From Paracoccaceae bacterium (GTDB lineage Bacteria > Pseudomonadota > Alphaproteobacteria > Rhodobacterales > Rhodobacteraceae), in contig JAGQRW010000017.1 of NCBI GenBank assembly GCA_020425085.1, positions 62,001 through 126,000 on the forward strand: a stretch of 64,000 nt of DNA, given 5' to 3'. The position numbers were made by a program, and so were the translations under genes. The notes under the pieces are model-generated. The model did not search any database. It saw only the letters and a program-made list of their open reading frames with translations, and was not told the DNA's origin. Below, piece after piece: positions 18,899 through 28,009 of the stretch. Positions within the stretch are counted from its first letter, which is position 1. The number at the start of each line of letters is the position of its first letter.

Positions 18899-19282
18899 AT
18901 GGAATATGCAGGTGTGATTGTTGCAGCGATTGCTGCCTATGCGTTTGGCGCTGTCTGGTACATGTTATTGGGCAAGCAATGGATGGCGGCGGCCGGGATC
19001 AGCCCGGATAGCATCAATCGCAGCAATCCTACACCATACATTCTATCCTTTGTTGCGGTTCTGCTGGTGGCGGGCATGATGCGCCATGCTTTTACACAGG
19101 CTGGCATTGGCACTGCCGGTACAGGTCTGATTGCCGGTTTTGGCCTTGGCGCCTTCATCGCGGCACCCTGGACGATTACCAACTACGCCTATGCTGGCCG
19201 GCCGCCAAGCCTGATGCTGATAGACGGTGTTTATACGGTTGTCGGATGTTCGATCATTGGTCTGGTGCTGACGCTGTTCTGA
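18899..19282 (+). CDS. DUF1761 family membrane protein
   Basis: This 127-residue protein consists almost entirely of four membrane helices (MEYAGVIVAAIAAYAFGAVWYMLLG; ILSFVAVLLVAGMM; TGLIAGFGLGAFIAAPW; GVYTVVGCSIIGLVLTLF). The tryptophan-containing first helix is typical of DUF1761. Function is unknown. ATG 18899 follows AGGGAAA; the longer frame from 18788 overlaps the EVE gene and adds nothing recognisable. Confidence 0.8.
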   Translation: MEYAGVIVAAIAAYAFGAVWYMLLGKQWMAAAGISPDSINRSNPTPYILSFVAVLLVAGMMRHAFTQAGIGTAGTGLIAGFGLGAFIAAPWTITNYAYAGRPPSLMLIDGVYTVVGCSIIGLVLTLF

Positions 19283-19299
19283 CCGATATTGTGCATCTG

Positions 19300-19335
19300 A
19301 AAAAAGCGGAGGGTCCCGACCCCTCGGAACCCTCC
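19300..19335 (-). terminator. Rho-independent terminator (minus strand)
   Basis: Read on the minus strand, GGAGGGT (19335-19329) pairs with ACCCTCC (19314-19308) around a 14-base loop and is followed by GCTTTTTT. It could stop transcripts coming from the DUF2853 gene; its plus-strand form, right after the DUF1761 gene, lacks a T-run. Confidence 0.55.
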
Positions 19336-19492
19336 ATCACCCCACGTGCGCACCGCCATACGCGCCACACGCTCCTGAAAAGTCCCGGCCGTCCTGGCCC
19401 GATGTAATGACCCTATGACAGATAGCGGCAGAGGGCAAACCTATTGTCTGGAAAATTTTATGCGAAAACAGATTGTTATGGTTAACAAAGGC

Positions 19493-19522
19493 AAAAGGCG
19501 CATGGTTTCCCACACGCCTTTT
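19493..19522 (-). terminator. Hairpin just after the DUF2853 gene
   Basis: AAAAGGCG (19493-19500) and CGCCTTTT (19515-19522) form an 8-bp perfect stem ending in four U residues. It lies 20 bases beyond the minus-strand stop codon at 19543. It is a plausible short terminator and is symmetric enough to work on both strands. Confidence 0.5.
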
Positions 19523-19542
19523 GATCCATCAGGGGTCTGAAT

Positions 19543-19884
19543 TTACTTGTAAACAGACTCTTTCTTGAAATGCTTGGTCAGCATGTAATAGATCACCGCG
19601 CGATATTTGTTGCGCTCGGATTTGCCATAGGTGTCGATCACCGACACGATGGCCTGATCCAGCGCCGGACCATCCTTCAGCCCCAGTTTCTTGATCAAAA
19701 AGTTGTTCTTGACGGTTTCCAGTTCAGAAGCCTGCGAACCCGCCACGGTCGAGGCATCGGCGTCATAGATCGACGGTCCGCAACCGATTGTCACCTTGGT
19801 CAATAGCGCCATGTCCGGGGTCATGCCGCATTTGTTTTTCAGATCGTCCGCGTATTTGGCGATCAGTTCATCACGTTTGCCCAT
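19543..19884 (-). CDS. DUF2853 family protein
   Basis: A small, charged, cytoplasmic protein of 113 residues (MGKRDELIAKYADDLKNKCGMTPDMALLTKVTIGCGPSIYDAD; ends YRAVIYYMLTKHFKKESVYK), matching the DUF2853 family of short alpha-helical proteins. Function is unknown. It stands alone, with hairpins downstream and a likely promoter in the 88-base gap to the next gene. Confidence 0.85.
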   Translation of the reverse strand: MGKRDELIAKYADDLKNKCGMTPDMALLTKVTIGCGPSIYDADASTVAGSQASELETVKNNFLIKKLGLKDGPALDQAIVSVIDTYGKSERNKYRAVIYYMLTKHFKKESVYK

Positions 19885-19972
19885 TAAAACTCTCCCATGT
19901 TTGGACCAGAACCACCTTAATAATCAGGCAGACTAATTGAATCTCGGCCCGGAACAAGTGGAAACAGCATCC

Positions 19973-21139
19973 CTAATTCCCACCGCAAGCTTTATAGGCT
20001 GCATCCCGCGCCGCCGCCTCGGCCAGCAGGAACACCGGATTCGGATTGGCAAGGCACCAGTTGAAATGTGCGTTGTAGTCCTGCAACCATCGCGGTCCGG
20101 TCATGCCACAGTTAAGCGCCGCAGCCTTGGCGGCAATCTTGATCGCCTCATTGGCATATAGCTGACACATCGGCACGTTCGAATTGGCTGGTGGCTGTGG
20201 CGGCGTTTTTGGCGGCGTCTTGGCCTTGGCCTTCTTGCAGTCATCCAGCCGGTTCTGCCGGTTCTTGGTTTCATTGGCGGCAAGGTTTTGGTTGTTGCCC
20301 TTTACGCACCAGTCAAAATGCATCTGGTGATCATTCGACCAGACCGGCGGCTTGAACCCGCAGCCAAGTTTCAGCGCCTCCTGGTTCTGCTGCACCGCCT
20401 TCAGCGCATAGTCGCGGCAGACAGGGTGATTGCCGGGATTGGGCGGAACCTTGGGCACCGCCTGGCCTACCGCCTTGGCGATGTTAAGCCCGAGAGCGAA
20501 ATCCAGTCTGGCGCGAAACGTGTCATGGCCGATGGCGATACGCCCGTCCCCGACCAGCCGCTTCACCTTGCCGAAATTGATATCGAACTGGTTCTGCCGC
20601 TTGCCGGTCATCGTGCGCGCCTTGCCGGAATTGGTGTAAATTTCGATGACGGCGGCGCCGAAACCATCGGGATAAATGTCGAAATCGGCCCAGTCGTCTT
20701 CGAAGTCGTCCTGTTCCTCGGCACGAAAAACGATTTCTACATGCGAATGGCGCGGCACGTCGCGGATGATGAACCGCTCGGGGATGGGATAGTCGTGAAA
20801 CTCGAACTGGATATTCGGGATCGGCAGGTCAAGTTGCCAGCTCCGGTCGAACGCGCAGACCATCGGTCCCTGCCAGTTCGGTTTGGTGTCATCAAACTCG
20901 CGCGCCTTGATATTGACGAAATACTTCATTTCGTAGGCGTTGCCCGCATCGTCCTCGCGCCTGTCGATCCCAAGCTGAACCGGGTCGAAAATCACCATTG
21001 CAAATTCTGTGTCTGCAGTTTTTTTCGGGCAGGTCAGGACGGTATCCGCGGCGCGGGCGAAACCCGCACCCAGAACCAGTATGGCGAGCGTTGTGAACGG
21101 ACGGATATTTCGGAACAGGCGTGTAGAATTGACAGGCAT
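19973..21139 (-). CDS. Secreted protein with two copies of a four-cysteine repeat, function unknown
   Basis: A 388-residue protein with an N-terminal signal peptide (FTTLAILVLGAGFARA, cleavage near residue 30). The first 220 residues of the mature part resemble no family I recognise. Two C-terminal units share one pattern, C-x18-C-x17-C-x22-C: cysteines 241/260/278/301 and 325/344/362/385. Each has YA shortly after the first cysteine, CG at the second, W-x2-D, and HF-x-WC at the third. They are joined by a Lys/Pro-rich linker. The identical spacing suggests two disulfide-bonded modules in the periplasm. No neighbour hints at a role. Confidence 0.7.
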   Translation of the reverse strand: MPVNSTRLFRNIRPFTTLAILVLGAGFARAADTVLTCPKKTADTEFAMVIFDPVQLGIDRREDDAGNAYEMKYFVNIKAREFDDTKPNWQGPMVCAFDRSWQLDLPIPNIQFEFHDYPIPERFIIRDVPRHSHVEIVFRAEEQDDFEDDWADFDIYPDGFGAAVIEIYTNSGKARTMTGKRQNQFDINFGKVKRLVGDGRIAIGHDTFRARLDFALGLNIAKAVGQAVPKVPPNPGNHPVCRDYALKAVQQNQEALKLGCGFKPPVWSNDHQMHFDWCVKGNNQNLAANETKNRQNRLDDCKKAKAKTPPKTPPQPPANSNVPMCQLYANEAIKIAAKAAALNCGMTGPRWLQDYNAHFNWCLANPNPVFLLAEAAARDAAYKACGGN

Positions 21140-21168
21140 AGTCGCTACTCCCCTGAAAACGGGTCGGA

Positions 21169-21186
21169 TCCCCCGTTACCGGGGAA
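21169..21186 (-). terminator. Possible hairpin terminator after ahcY
   Basis: On the minus strand CCCCG-GTAA-CGGGG forms a compact stem with a GNRA-like loop about 60 bases beyond the ahcY stop. A short GTTTT follows at some distance. A weak candidate. Confidence 0.3.
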
Positions 21187-21243
21187 CCGGCGCTACATTC
21201 GATCAATGATGGGTACGAATGTTGCGCAGCAGCGATGCTTGAG

Positions 21244-22638
21244 TCAATACCGGTAGTGTTCGGGTTTGAACGGCCCACTGGTTTCAACACCGATATAATC
21301 CGCTTGTTCCTTTGAAAGCTTGGTCAGCCGGACGCCGATTTTCGCCAGATGCAGGCGGGCAACCTTTTCATCCAGATGCTTGGGCAGGATATAGACCTGG
21401 TTCTGATACTCATCGCCCTTGGTCCACAATTCGATTTGCGCCAGCACCTGATTGGTGAAACTGGCCGACATCACGAACGAAGGATGGCCGGTGGCGTTGC
21501 CAAGGTTCAAAAGACGCCCCTGCGACAACAGGATCATGCGGTTGCCGCTCGGCATCTCGATCATGTCCACCTGGTCCTTGATGTTGGTCCATTTGTGGTT
21601 TTTCAGGGCCGCAACCTGAATTTCATTGTCGAAATGACCGATATTGCCAACGATCGCCATATCCTTCATTTCGCGCATATGCTCGATGCGGATCACGTCC
21701 TTGTTGCCAGTGGTGGTGACAAAAATATCGGCGGTGGCAACAGCATCTTCCAGTCGCACCACCTCAAAGCCGTCCATCGCGGCCTGAAGGGCGCAAATCG
21801 GGTCAACCTCGGTCACTTTTACCCGCGCACCGGCACCGCGCAAGGACGCGGCCGAACCCTTGCCGACATCGCCATAGCCGCAAACAACAGCGGTCTTGCC
21901 CGCCATCATGGTATCGGTGGCGCGGCGTATACCGTCAACCAGCGATTCCTTGCAGCCATATTTGTTGTCGAATTTCGACTTGGTAACGCTGTCGTTGACG
22001 TTGATCGCGGGAAACGGCAAATGGCCCTTTTCCATCAACTGATACAGGCGATGCACGCCGGTTGTGGTTTCCTCGGACACGCCCTTGATCATGTGACGTT
22101 GTTTCACGAACCAGCCGGGGCTTTCTTTCATGCGCTTCTTGATCTGGGCGAAAAGCGCGACTTCTTCTTCGGAAGTCGGGGTTTCGATCAGATCGGTTTC
22201 ACCCTCTTCGACCCGCGCGCCGATCAGGATATACATGGTGGCATCGCCGCCATCATCCAGGATCAAGTTGCAGCCGCCTTCCTTGAAATGAAAGATCTTG
22301 TCGGCGTAATCCCAATATTCCTCCAGTGTTTCGCCCTTGATGGCAAAAACCGGCACACCGCTGGCGGCGATGGCAGCAGCGGCATGATCCTGGGTGGAAA
22401 AGATGTTGCACGAGGCCCAACGCACATCGGCCCCAAGCGCCACCAGAGTTTCGATCAGAACTGCCGTCTGGATGGTCATATGGAGGCTGCCCGCAATCCG
22501 CGCGCCTTTCAGTGGCTTGGTCTCGCCAAATTCCTCGCGCAGCGCCATCAGCCCCGGCATTTCGGTTTCGGCAATATCAAGCTCCTTGCGCCCATAATCG
22601 CTTAGTTTGATATCCTTGACGATATAGTCCCTGGCCAT
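21244..22638 (-). CDS. ahcY: Adenosylhomocysteinase
   Basis: The 464-residue S-adenosylhomocysteine hydrolase shows the substrate region [24 protein letters not shown], the NAD site [21 protein letters not shown], and the C-terminal [24 protein letters not shown]. It splits SAH to homocysteine and adenosine. Start ATG 22638 (MARDYIVKD) has GGAG eight bases upstream and fits the family. ahcY next to the regA/senC/regB cluster is a known Rhodobacterales arrangement. No SAM- or SAH-type riboswitch could be recognised in the 114-base leader. Confidence 0.95.
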   Translation of the reverse strand: MARDYIVKDIKLSDYGRKELDIAETEMPGLMALREEFGETKPLKGARIAGSLHMTIQTAVLIETLVALGADVRWASCNIFSTQDHAAAAIAASGVPVFAIKGETLEEYWDYADKIFHFKEGGCNLILDDGGDATMYILIGARVEEGETDLIETPTSEEEVALFAQIKKRMKESPGWFVKQRHMIKGVSEETTTGVHRLYQLMEKGHLPFPAINVNDSVTKSKFDNKYGCKESLVDGIRRATDTMMAGKTAVVCGYGDVGKGSAASLRGAGARVKVTEVDPICALQAAMDGFEVVRLEDAVATADIFVTTTGNKDVIRIEHMREMKDMAIVGNIGHFDNEIQVAALKNHKWTNIKDQVDMIEMPSGNRMILLSQGRLLNLGNATGHPSFVMSASFTNQVLAQIELWTKGDEYQNQVYILPKHLDEKVARLHLAKIGVRLTKLSKEQADYIGVETSGPFKPEHYRY

Positions 22639-22752
22639 GCGGCATACTCCAATAAAATCCATCGAAGGCTCCCTTAACATCGCCTGTATGGCTCGACAAT
22701 GGGTTTCCCGATTGGCTAGGTTCAGCACGGTGAAACAATCGGCAAGGCAATC

Positions 22753-23343
22753 ATGAAACAACCCCGCGCATGGCAGCGCATGCTGTCCGGTCGCAGGCTT
22801 GACCTGCTGGACCCGGCGCCCTTGGATATCGAGATCGAGGATATCGCCCGTGGTCTGTCGTTTCAGGCACGCTGGAACGGCCAGACCATCGGTGAATTTC
22901 CCTATTCAGTGGCGGAACATTCCATTCTGGTGGAGCAGATTTTCGCGGCCCTCTACCCCAAATCCGAACCTCGCTGGCGGCTGGCGGCGCTGCTGCATGA
23001 TGCACCGGAATTTGTTATCGGCGACATGATTTCACCGGTAAAGGCAGCCGTCGGTCCGGGCTATAAAGAGTTGGATGATCGCCTGATGGCTGCGGTACAT
23101 TTGCGGTTCGGACTGCCGGCAAGCTTGCCAGCGGAGATCAAGAAACAGATCAAACGGGCCGACAGGATATCCGCCTGGCTGGAGGCGGTTCAGATCGCCG
23201 GATTCAACCGCCCCGAAGCGGACCGCCTGTTCGGCAAACCAAATTCCGAACTGATTGAACGGGTAAGGATCACGCTGAGGCCGCCCAGCGAAACACGCGA
23301 ATCGTTTCTGGCGCGGCATACGGAACTGCTTGGCGGTTTCTGA
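22753..23343 (+). CDS. HD-domain phosphohydrolase (YfbR-like)
   Basis: A 196-residue HD-superfamily protein. Metal-binding residues lie in [12 protein letters not shown] and [13 protein letters not shown], with an Asp in [13 protein letters not shown]. This pattern matches YfbR-type 5'-deoxynucleotidases and related hydrolases; the true substrate is unknown. It is divergent from ahcY and convergent with regA, whose stop codon is only 4 bases away. Confidence 0.8.
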   Translation: MKQPRAWQRMLSGRRLDLLDPAPLDIEIEDIARGLSFQARWNGQTIGEFPYSVAEHSILVEQIFAALYPKSEPRWRLAALLHDAPEFVIGDMISPVKAAVGPGYKELDDRLMAAVHLRFGLPASLPAEIKKQIKRADRISAWLEAVQIAGFNRPEADRLFGKPNSELIERVRITLRPPSETRESFLARHTELLGGF

Positions 23344-23347
23344 TTTC

Positions 23348-23902
23348 TCAGCGCGGCGAGCGTTTGGCCAGTATCCGCTGCAAGGTGCGGCGGTGCATAT
23401 TGAGACGCCGCGCGGTTTCACTGACATTGCGGTCGCAAAGCTCAAACACCCGCTGAATATGTTCCCAACGCACCCGATCCGCCGACATCGGATTATCCGG
23501 CGGCGGCGGTCTATCCTCGCCATTGGCAAGCAGGGCAGCGGTCACGTCATTGGCGTCGGCGGGTTTTGACAAATAATCGGTCGCGCCGATCTTGACAGCA
23601 GCAACAGCAGTGGCAATCGCGCCATAACCGGTCAAGACGACGATTTTCGCATCCGGCCGCTTTTCTCGCAGTATCTCGACAATATCCAGACCATTGCCAT
23701 CCTCAAGCCTGAGGTCAATTACCGCATAGGCAGGCGGGCGGGCGGTTGCTATGGCTTTACCGGCAGCGACTGTTTCAACTGCTTCTGGTGCAAAGCCACG
23801 TTTTTCCATCGCCCTTGCAAGGCGACGCAGGAACGGTTCGTCATCGTCAACCAGCAGCAACGAGTTATCTTCACCGATCTCTCGTGCGTCTTCGTCTTCC
23901 AT
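23348..23902 (-). CDS. regA: Redox response regulator RegA/PrrA/ActR
   Basis: The 184-residue regulator has a receiver domain (SLLLVDDDEPFLRRL, phospho-acceptor D63 in VIDLRLEDG, LTGYGAIATAV, lysine in YLSKPAD) and the very conserved Fis-type HTH NVSETARRLNMHRRTLQRILAKRSPR. ATG 23902 gives the standard family length. RegA controls respiration, photosynthesis, carbon and nitrogen genes in response to redox state, phosphorylated by RegB (24684-26081). The senC gene lies directly upstream in the same unit. Confidence 0.95.
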   Translation of the reverse strand: MEDEDAREIGEDNSLLLVDDDEPFLRRLARAMEKRGFAPEAVETVAAGKAIATARPPAYAVIDLRLEDGNGLDIVEILREKRPDAKIVVLTGYGAIATAVAAVKIGATDYLSKPADANDVTAALLANGEDRPPPPDNPMSADRVRWEHIQRVFELCDRNVSETARRLNMHRRTLQRILAKRSPR

Positions 23903-23969
23903 TTCCGTCGTCCCGTCCCAAATCCAATTAAGCAACTTGTAATATGTCGCAGGCCGATGGTCAAACCAT

Positions 23970-24587
23970 TCAGGACTTGTCGGCGAAACAGGCCACACTA
24001 TCGGCCATCTGTTCGGGCGTGACGGATCGGCCGTAGCTTTCGACAAAGCCGTTTTCCGGCAGCACCAGGTAGGTGAAAGTGGAATGATCCATCAGGTAAT
24101 CTTCGCCTTCACCCGCCTTGCGGTAAAAGGTTTTATACGCTTTCGAGACGGCCTTGATCTGTTCATCGGTGCCGGTCAGACCAATCATTTTTGGGTGCAT
24201 GTATCCGACGAATTCGGCCATCACCTCGGGTGTGTCGCGGGCGGGGTCGATGGTTATGAACACCGGTGCCGCATCAATCCCCCGTTCGGTCAGGATATCC
24301 ACCGCCTCGGCGTTTCTGGCATTGTCGGTGGGGCAGACATCCGGGCAGTAGGTATAGCCGAAATAAAGCAGTGACGGCTTGGTGATCACGTCCTTGTCGG
24401 TAACCGTCTTGCCCTGTTGATTGACCAGTTCGAACGACCCGCCAATGGCCGGTTGTCCGCCCATGACAACCGAACTGCGGCAATCGGCAAAAACGTCGCT
24501 TTGCTGCCCGCGATAAACGAAAAACGCCATTACCCCCAGCACGGTGGCAACAATCAGGATGGCGATATTCGCATAAAGTCGGGTCAT
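23970..24587 (-). CDS. senC: SCO1/SenC family copper chaperone (PrrC)
   Basis: The 205-residue protein has an N-terminal membrane anchor (IAILIVATVLGVMAFFVY) and a thioredoxin-fold SCO domain with the copper ligands C81 and C85 in CPDVCP and H168 in DHSTFTY. It supplies copper to cytochrome oxidase assembly in the periplasm and lies between regB and regA in relatives. ATG 24587 (GGAAGC upstream) is preferred; ATGs at 24602 and 24623 would only lengthen the cytoplasmic tail. Confidence 0.92.
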   Translation of the reverse strand: MTRLYANIAILIVATVLGVMAFFVYRGQQSDVFADCRSSVVMGGQPAIGGSFELVNQQGKTVTDKDVITKPSLLYFGYTYCPDVCPTDNARNAEAVDILTERGIDAAPVFITIDPARDTPEVMAEFVGYMHPKMIGLTGTDEQIKAVSKAYKTFYRKAGEGEDYLMDHSTFTYLVLPENGFVESYGRSVTPEQMADSVACFADKS

Positions 24588-24683
24588 ATTGCTTCCGTTC
24601 ATGGTTATCTGTTGTTGATCCACAAATCCCGCCCAAGTATCAATGCACGAATCCGCGAGTGCGACAAAAAAACGACGGTGCCA

Positions 24684-26081
24684 ATGGCCGATGCCCCTCC
24701 CAGCCTGTTAAACCGTCAGGGCCGCAGTGACTGGGTTCGCCTGCGAACCCTGATCAACCTCAGATGGATGGCAATCACCGGGCAAACCGCGGCAGTGATG
24801 TTTGCAACCACTTATCTGGGGATCGCGCTTAATATCGGGCTTTGCATGATAGCAATCGGCGTATCGGTGGTTTTCAATGTCGCCTCCAGCGTGATGTTTC
24901 CGAAAAACAAGCGCATGTCGGAACGCGAAACCATGCTGACGCTTCTGCTTGATCTGTCACAACTGGGTTTTCTGGTGTTCCTGACCGGCGGGCTGAGCAA
25001 TCCGTTCGCTCTTTTGATTCTGGCGCCGGTGATTATCGCGGCCACGACACTCCGGCAGTACTCGACACTGTTTCTGGGGACGGCTTCGGTGTTGATGATT
25101 TCCTTTCTGGCCAAATTCAACGTGCCGTTAAGAACCTATGACGGCGTAATTCTGAAAATGGCCGATCTGTTCCTTTACGGTTTCTGGATTGCCCTGATCA
25201 TCGGTGTGGTTTTTCTGTCCGGCTATGCCCGTCGGGTTGCCAATGAAACCTATTCGATGTCGCAGGCGCTGATTGCCACCCAGATGGCGCTTAGCCGGGA
25301 ACAGAAACTGACCGATCTTGGCGGCGTGGTTGCTGCTGCGGCGCATGAACTGGGGACGCCGCTGGCCACCATCAAACTGGTCAGTACCGAGCTGGCGGAT
25401 GACCTGAAGGATCAGCCGCAGTTGAAAGAGGATGCAGACCTGATCCGCGAACAGGCAACGCGCTGTGCGCAGATTCTCAGGGATATGGGTCGCACTGGCA
25501 AGGACGACATGTTGATGCATCATGCGCCAATCTCTGCCGTCATACGCGAGGCTGCGGAACCCCACGAAAGTCGGGGCAAGACAGTGCATTTCGATTTTTC
25601 AGCACATAAAGGCGCCAACGCCAGACAACCCCGGATACGCCGTCGCCCGGAAATCATTCATGGTATCCGAAACCTGATCCAGAATGCAGTGGATTTCGCA
25701 ACGGCAAATGTCTGGGTCGATGTCCGGTGGTCGAATGAAACGATTTCGGTAACGGTCGCCGATGACGGGCCTGGCTATCCAGGCGACATGCTTGGCCGTA
25801 TCGGCGATCCTTTCGTTCGACGGCGCAGACGCCAGACCGAAACAGCAGCGCGACCTGAATATCAGGGCATGGGCCTTGGTCTGTTCATCGCCAAGACGCT
25901 GCTGGAACGCTCGGGCGCTGAACTGACATTTGCCAATGCCAGTGATCCGTTTCTGCGTTATGAAGAAATCCCGGTCAGGTCCGGTGCGGTGGTCGAGGTG
26001 ATCTGGCCTCGGACCGAAGTCGAGCAATCCCCGAAAGACGCCAGTGGGCCACTTGGCAAGAATACCGCCCTGAAAATTTAA
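24684..26081 (+). CDS. regB: Redox sensor histidine kinase RegB/PrrB
   Basis: The 465-residue kinase has six predicted membrane helices (about 30-185) containing the quinone-binding signature GGLSNPF (102-108). Next come the H-box AAAAHELGTPLATI (phospho-acceptor H221), the redox-active cysteine C261 in QATRCAQILRDMG, and an ATPase domain with NLIQNAVDFA, DDGPGYP and GMGLGLFIAKTLL. All residues needed for redox sensing are therefore kept. It is divergent from senC-regA across 96 bases. ATG 24684 aligns with the family start. Confidence 0.95.
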   Translation: MADAPPSLLNRQGRSDWVRLRTLINLRWMAITGQTAAVMFATTYLGIALNIGLCMIAIGVSVVFNVASSVMFPKNKRMSERETMLTLLLDLSQLGFLVFLTGGLSNPFALLILAPVIIAATTLRQYSTLFLGTASVLMISFLAKFNVPLRTYDGVILKMADLFLYGFWIALIIGVVFLSGYARRVANETYSMSQALIATQMALSREQKLTDLGGVVAAAAHELGTPLATIKLVSTELADDLKDQPQLKEDADLIREQATRCAQILRDMGRTGKDDMLMHHAPISAVIREAAEPHESRGKTVHFDFSAHKGANARQPRIRRRPEIIHGIRNLIQNAVDFATANVWVDVRWSNETISVTVADDGPGYPGDMLGRIGDPFVRRRRRQTETAARPEYQGMGLGLFIAKTLLERSGAELTFANASDPFLRYEEIPVRSGAVVEVIWPRTEVEQSPKDASGPLGKNTALKI

Positions 26082-26161
26082 CGCCGCATTAACCAATTCC
26101 AATTAACCGTTGTTAACCCAAGCCCCAGCCACGGGTTTGCCCTAGGGTGTTGGAGGGCAGA

Positions 26162-27454
26162 ATGCCTGCTGCACAAGTATCCACCGGCCTTTTTTTGTTG
26201 GCCATCAGTCTGTTTTCTGCGTTTTCGGCGGTGCTTGTCGTCGGGCGGCGGCCACGGGTATCGCCCAAGGGTGTCAATATCCGGTCTTACCTTACGGATT
26301 CGGATCAGGCAATTCTGGCGGCGTCGCAACTTGCCGAACTTGCTGATCTGCAAGAGGTAATCGAATTTTCGCCCGTCCTGACCTGGCGAACCGATTCAAA
26401 TGGTTCGGTAACCTGGGGAAACCGTGCCTATCTGGATCAGGTCAAGACCCTTCCTGACGATGAATCGCCAAAACCTGATGCCCTGCCCGATCTGTTCGGC
26501 CCACTCGCAGATCTGCCCAAAAGCATGCGTAAACAGATCGTCACCGACCCTAAGGCCAAACCGCTGTGGTTCGAGGTGGTGCAGGTCCCGATGAAGGATG
26601 ACTCGGGTCTGAATTTCGCGCTGCATGCGGATTCGGTCGTTCATGCCGAAGAGGCGCTCAGGAATTTCATACAGACCCTGACCAAGACATTCGCACATCT
26701 GCCGATCGGTCTGGCGATATTCGATCGCAACCGGCAACTGGCGCTGTTCAACCCGGCGCTGGCCGATCTTACCACGCTGGAGCCGCAATGGCTGACCGCA
26801 CGACCGACGCTATATGCCTTTCTCGACCGGTTGCGCGACATTCGAAAACTGCCCGAACCCAAAAACTACAAATCCTGGCGCGACCGGATTTCAGCCCTGG
26901 AAAAGGCGGCCGAAGACGGGTCCTATGAAGAAACCTGGCCTTTGCCCACCGGTCAGACCTTTCGCGTGACCGGCAGGCCACATCCCGAAGGGGCGGTGGC
27001 ATTTCTATTTGAAGACATTACTTCGGCCATTACCCTGCAACGACAGTTTCGTGCCGAACTTGAACTAAGTCAATCCGTGCTGGACAGCCTGGATGAGGCA
27101 CTTGCCGTGTTTTCCTCAAACGGCCAACTGGTCATGAACAACGATGCCTATGCTGGTTTGTGGAAACAGGATCCGCGCGAAATGCTGGCAACACAGGGCG
27201 CCGCAGAGGCGTGTGAAATATGGCAATCCAACTGCCGCCCAGTCGAAGCCTTTGATGATTTCCGGCGTTTCGCCGCATCCGGCCGCAACCGTTCACCCTG
27301 GAGGAAAACCATATCGACAGGCGATGGCAGATATTTGTCGATGCGAGTCACCATGTTGCCGCGCGCGGCCTATCTGGTGGGATTTCAGGAAATCGACCCG
27401 GCACAGGTGCAGGTACGCGGCATCGCACCGCAAACGGCAGAAATCACCTCATAG
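26162..27454 (+). CDS. PAS-domain membrane protein without kinase domain
   Basis: A 430-residue protein with one N-terminal membrane helix (TGLFLLAISLFSAFSAVLVVG) and two or three PAS-like modules. One is about 65-165 (VIEFSPVLTWRTDSNGSVTWGNRAYLDQ), one about 180-300 (IQTLTKTFAHLPIGLAIFDRNRQLALFNPALADLT), one about 310-410 (SVLDSLDEALAVFSSNGQLVMNNDAYAGLW). No histidine kinase, GGDEF or EAL domain follows. The ATG at 26162 has GGAGGG upstream. The gene lies between regB and tsaE, as in other Rhodobacterales. Its signal and output are unknown. Confidence 0.75.
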   Translation: MPAAQVSTGLFLLAISLFSAFSAVLVVGRRPRVSPKGVNIRSYLTDSDQAILAASQLAELADLQEVIEFSPVLTWRTDSNGSVTWGNRAYLDQVKTLPDDESPKPDALPDLFGPLADLPKSMRKQIVTDPKAKPLWFEVVQVPMKDDSGLNFALHADSVVHAEEALRNFIQTLTKTFAHLPIGLAIFDRNRQLALFNPALADLTTLEPQWLTARPTLYAFLDRLRDIRKLPEPKNYKSWRDRISALEKAAEDGSYEETWPLPTGQTFRVTGRPHPEGAVAFLFEDITSAITLQRQFRAELELSQSVLDSLDEALAVFSSNGQLVMNNDAYAGLWKQDPREMLATQGAAEACEIWQSNCRPVEAFDDFRRFAASGRNRSPWRKTISTGDGRYLSMRVTMLPRAAYLVGFQEIDPAQVQVRGIAPQTAEITS

Positions 27455-27493
27455 TACCTTGCGCAAATCTGGCGAAGTGGTCAGAATCCGGCC

Positions 27494-28009
27494 ATGGCAC
27501 ATGATAGATCGCAGGCCTGGTCACAAAAGATATTGCTGCGAAATGACCAGCAGACAGACAAATTTGCAGAGGTAATGAAACCGGGTCTTGGCGCGGGCGA
27601 TGTTTTGCTGTTGTCCGGACCAATCGGTGCCGGCAAAAGCCATTTCGCGCGCAGCCTGATCCGGATGTTTCTGGCTGAACATGATGCGATCGAGGATGTA
27701 CCTTCGCCCACCTTCACACTGGTGCAGACCTATCAAGCGGGCGATCTGGAGATCTGGCACAGCGATCTCTATCGACTTGAATCATTGCATGAGGTTGATG
27801 AACTAGGCCTGACAGACGCCTTTGCCACAGCACTTTGCCTGGTCGAATGGCCGGATCGCCTGGGCAAAGCGACGCCAAAAGACGCGTTGTCACTGCACTT
27901 TGCCATTGCCGCCGATCCCGATCAGCGGGTCTTGACGGTTTCTGCCAGCGCCGCCAGATGGCAATGGCTGCGCGACATGCTGCAATCGGATCTTGCCGAT
28001 GTCAGCTGA
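27494..28009 (+). CDS. tsaE: tRNA threonylcarbamoyladenosine biosynthesis ATPase TsaE
   Basis: A 171-residue P-loop ATPase (YjeE family) with Walker A GPIGAGKSHFARSL, the switch-like PSPTFTLVQTY and Walker B-like IWHSDLYRLES. It assists TsaB-TsaD in t6A synthesis on tRNA. It overlaps the next gene by 11 bases. Confidence 0.93.
   Translation: MAHDRSQAWSQKILLRNDQQTDKFAEVMKPGLGAGDVLLLSGPIGAGKSHFARSLIRMFLAEHDAIEDVPSPTFTLVQTYQAGDLEIWHSDLYRLESLHEVDELGLTDAFATALCLVEWPDRLGKATPKDALSLHFAIAADPDQRVLTVSASAARWQWLRDMLQSDLADVS

Noticed and set aside
22639-22752. Possible SAM- or SAH-sensing riboswitch before ahcY
   Set aside because: The 114-base leader shows none of the conserved core sequences I know for SAM-II, SAM/SAH or SAH riboswitches.
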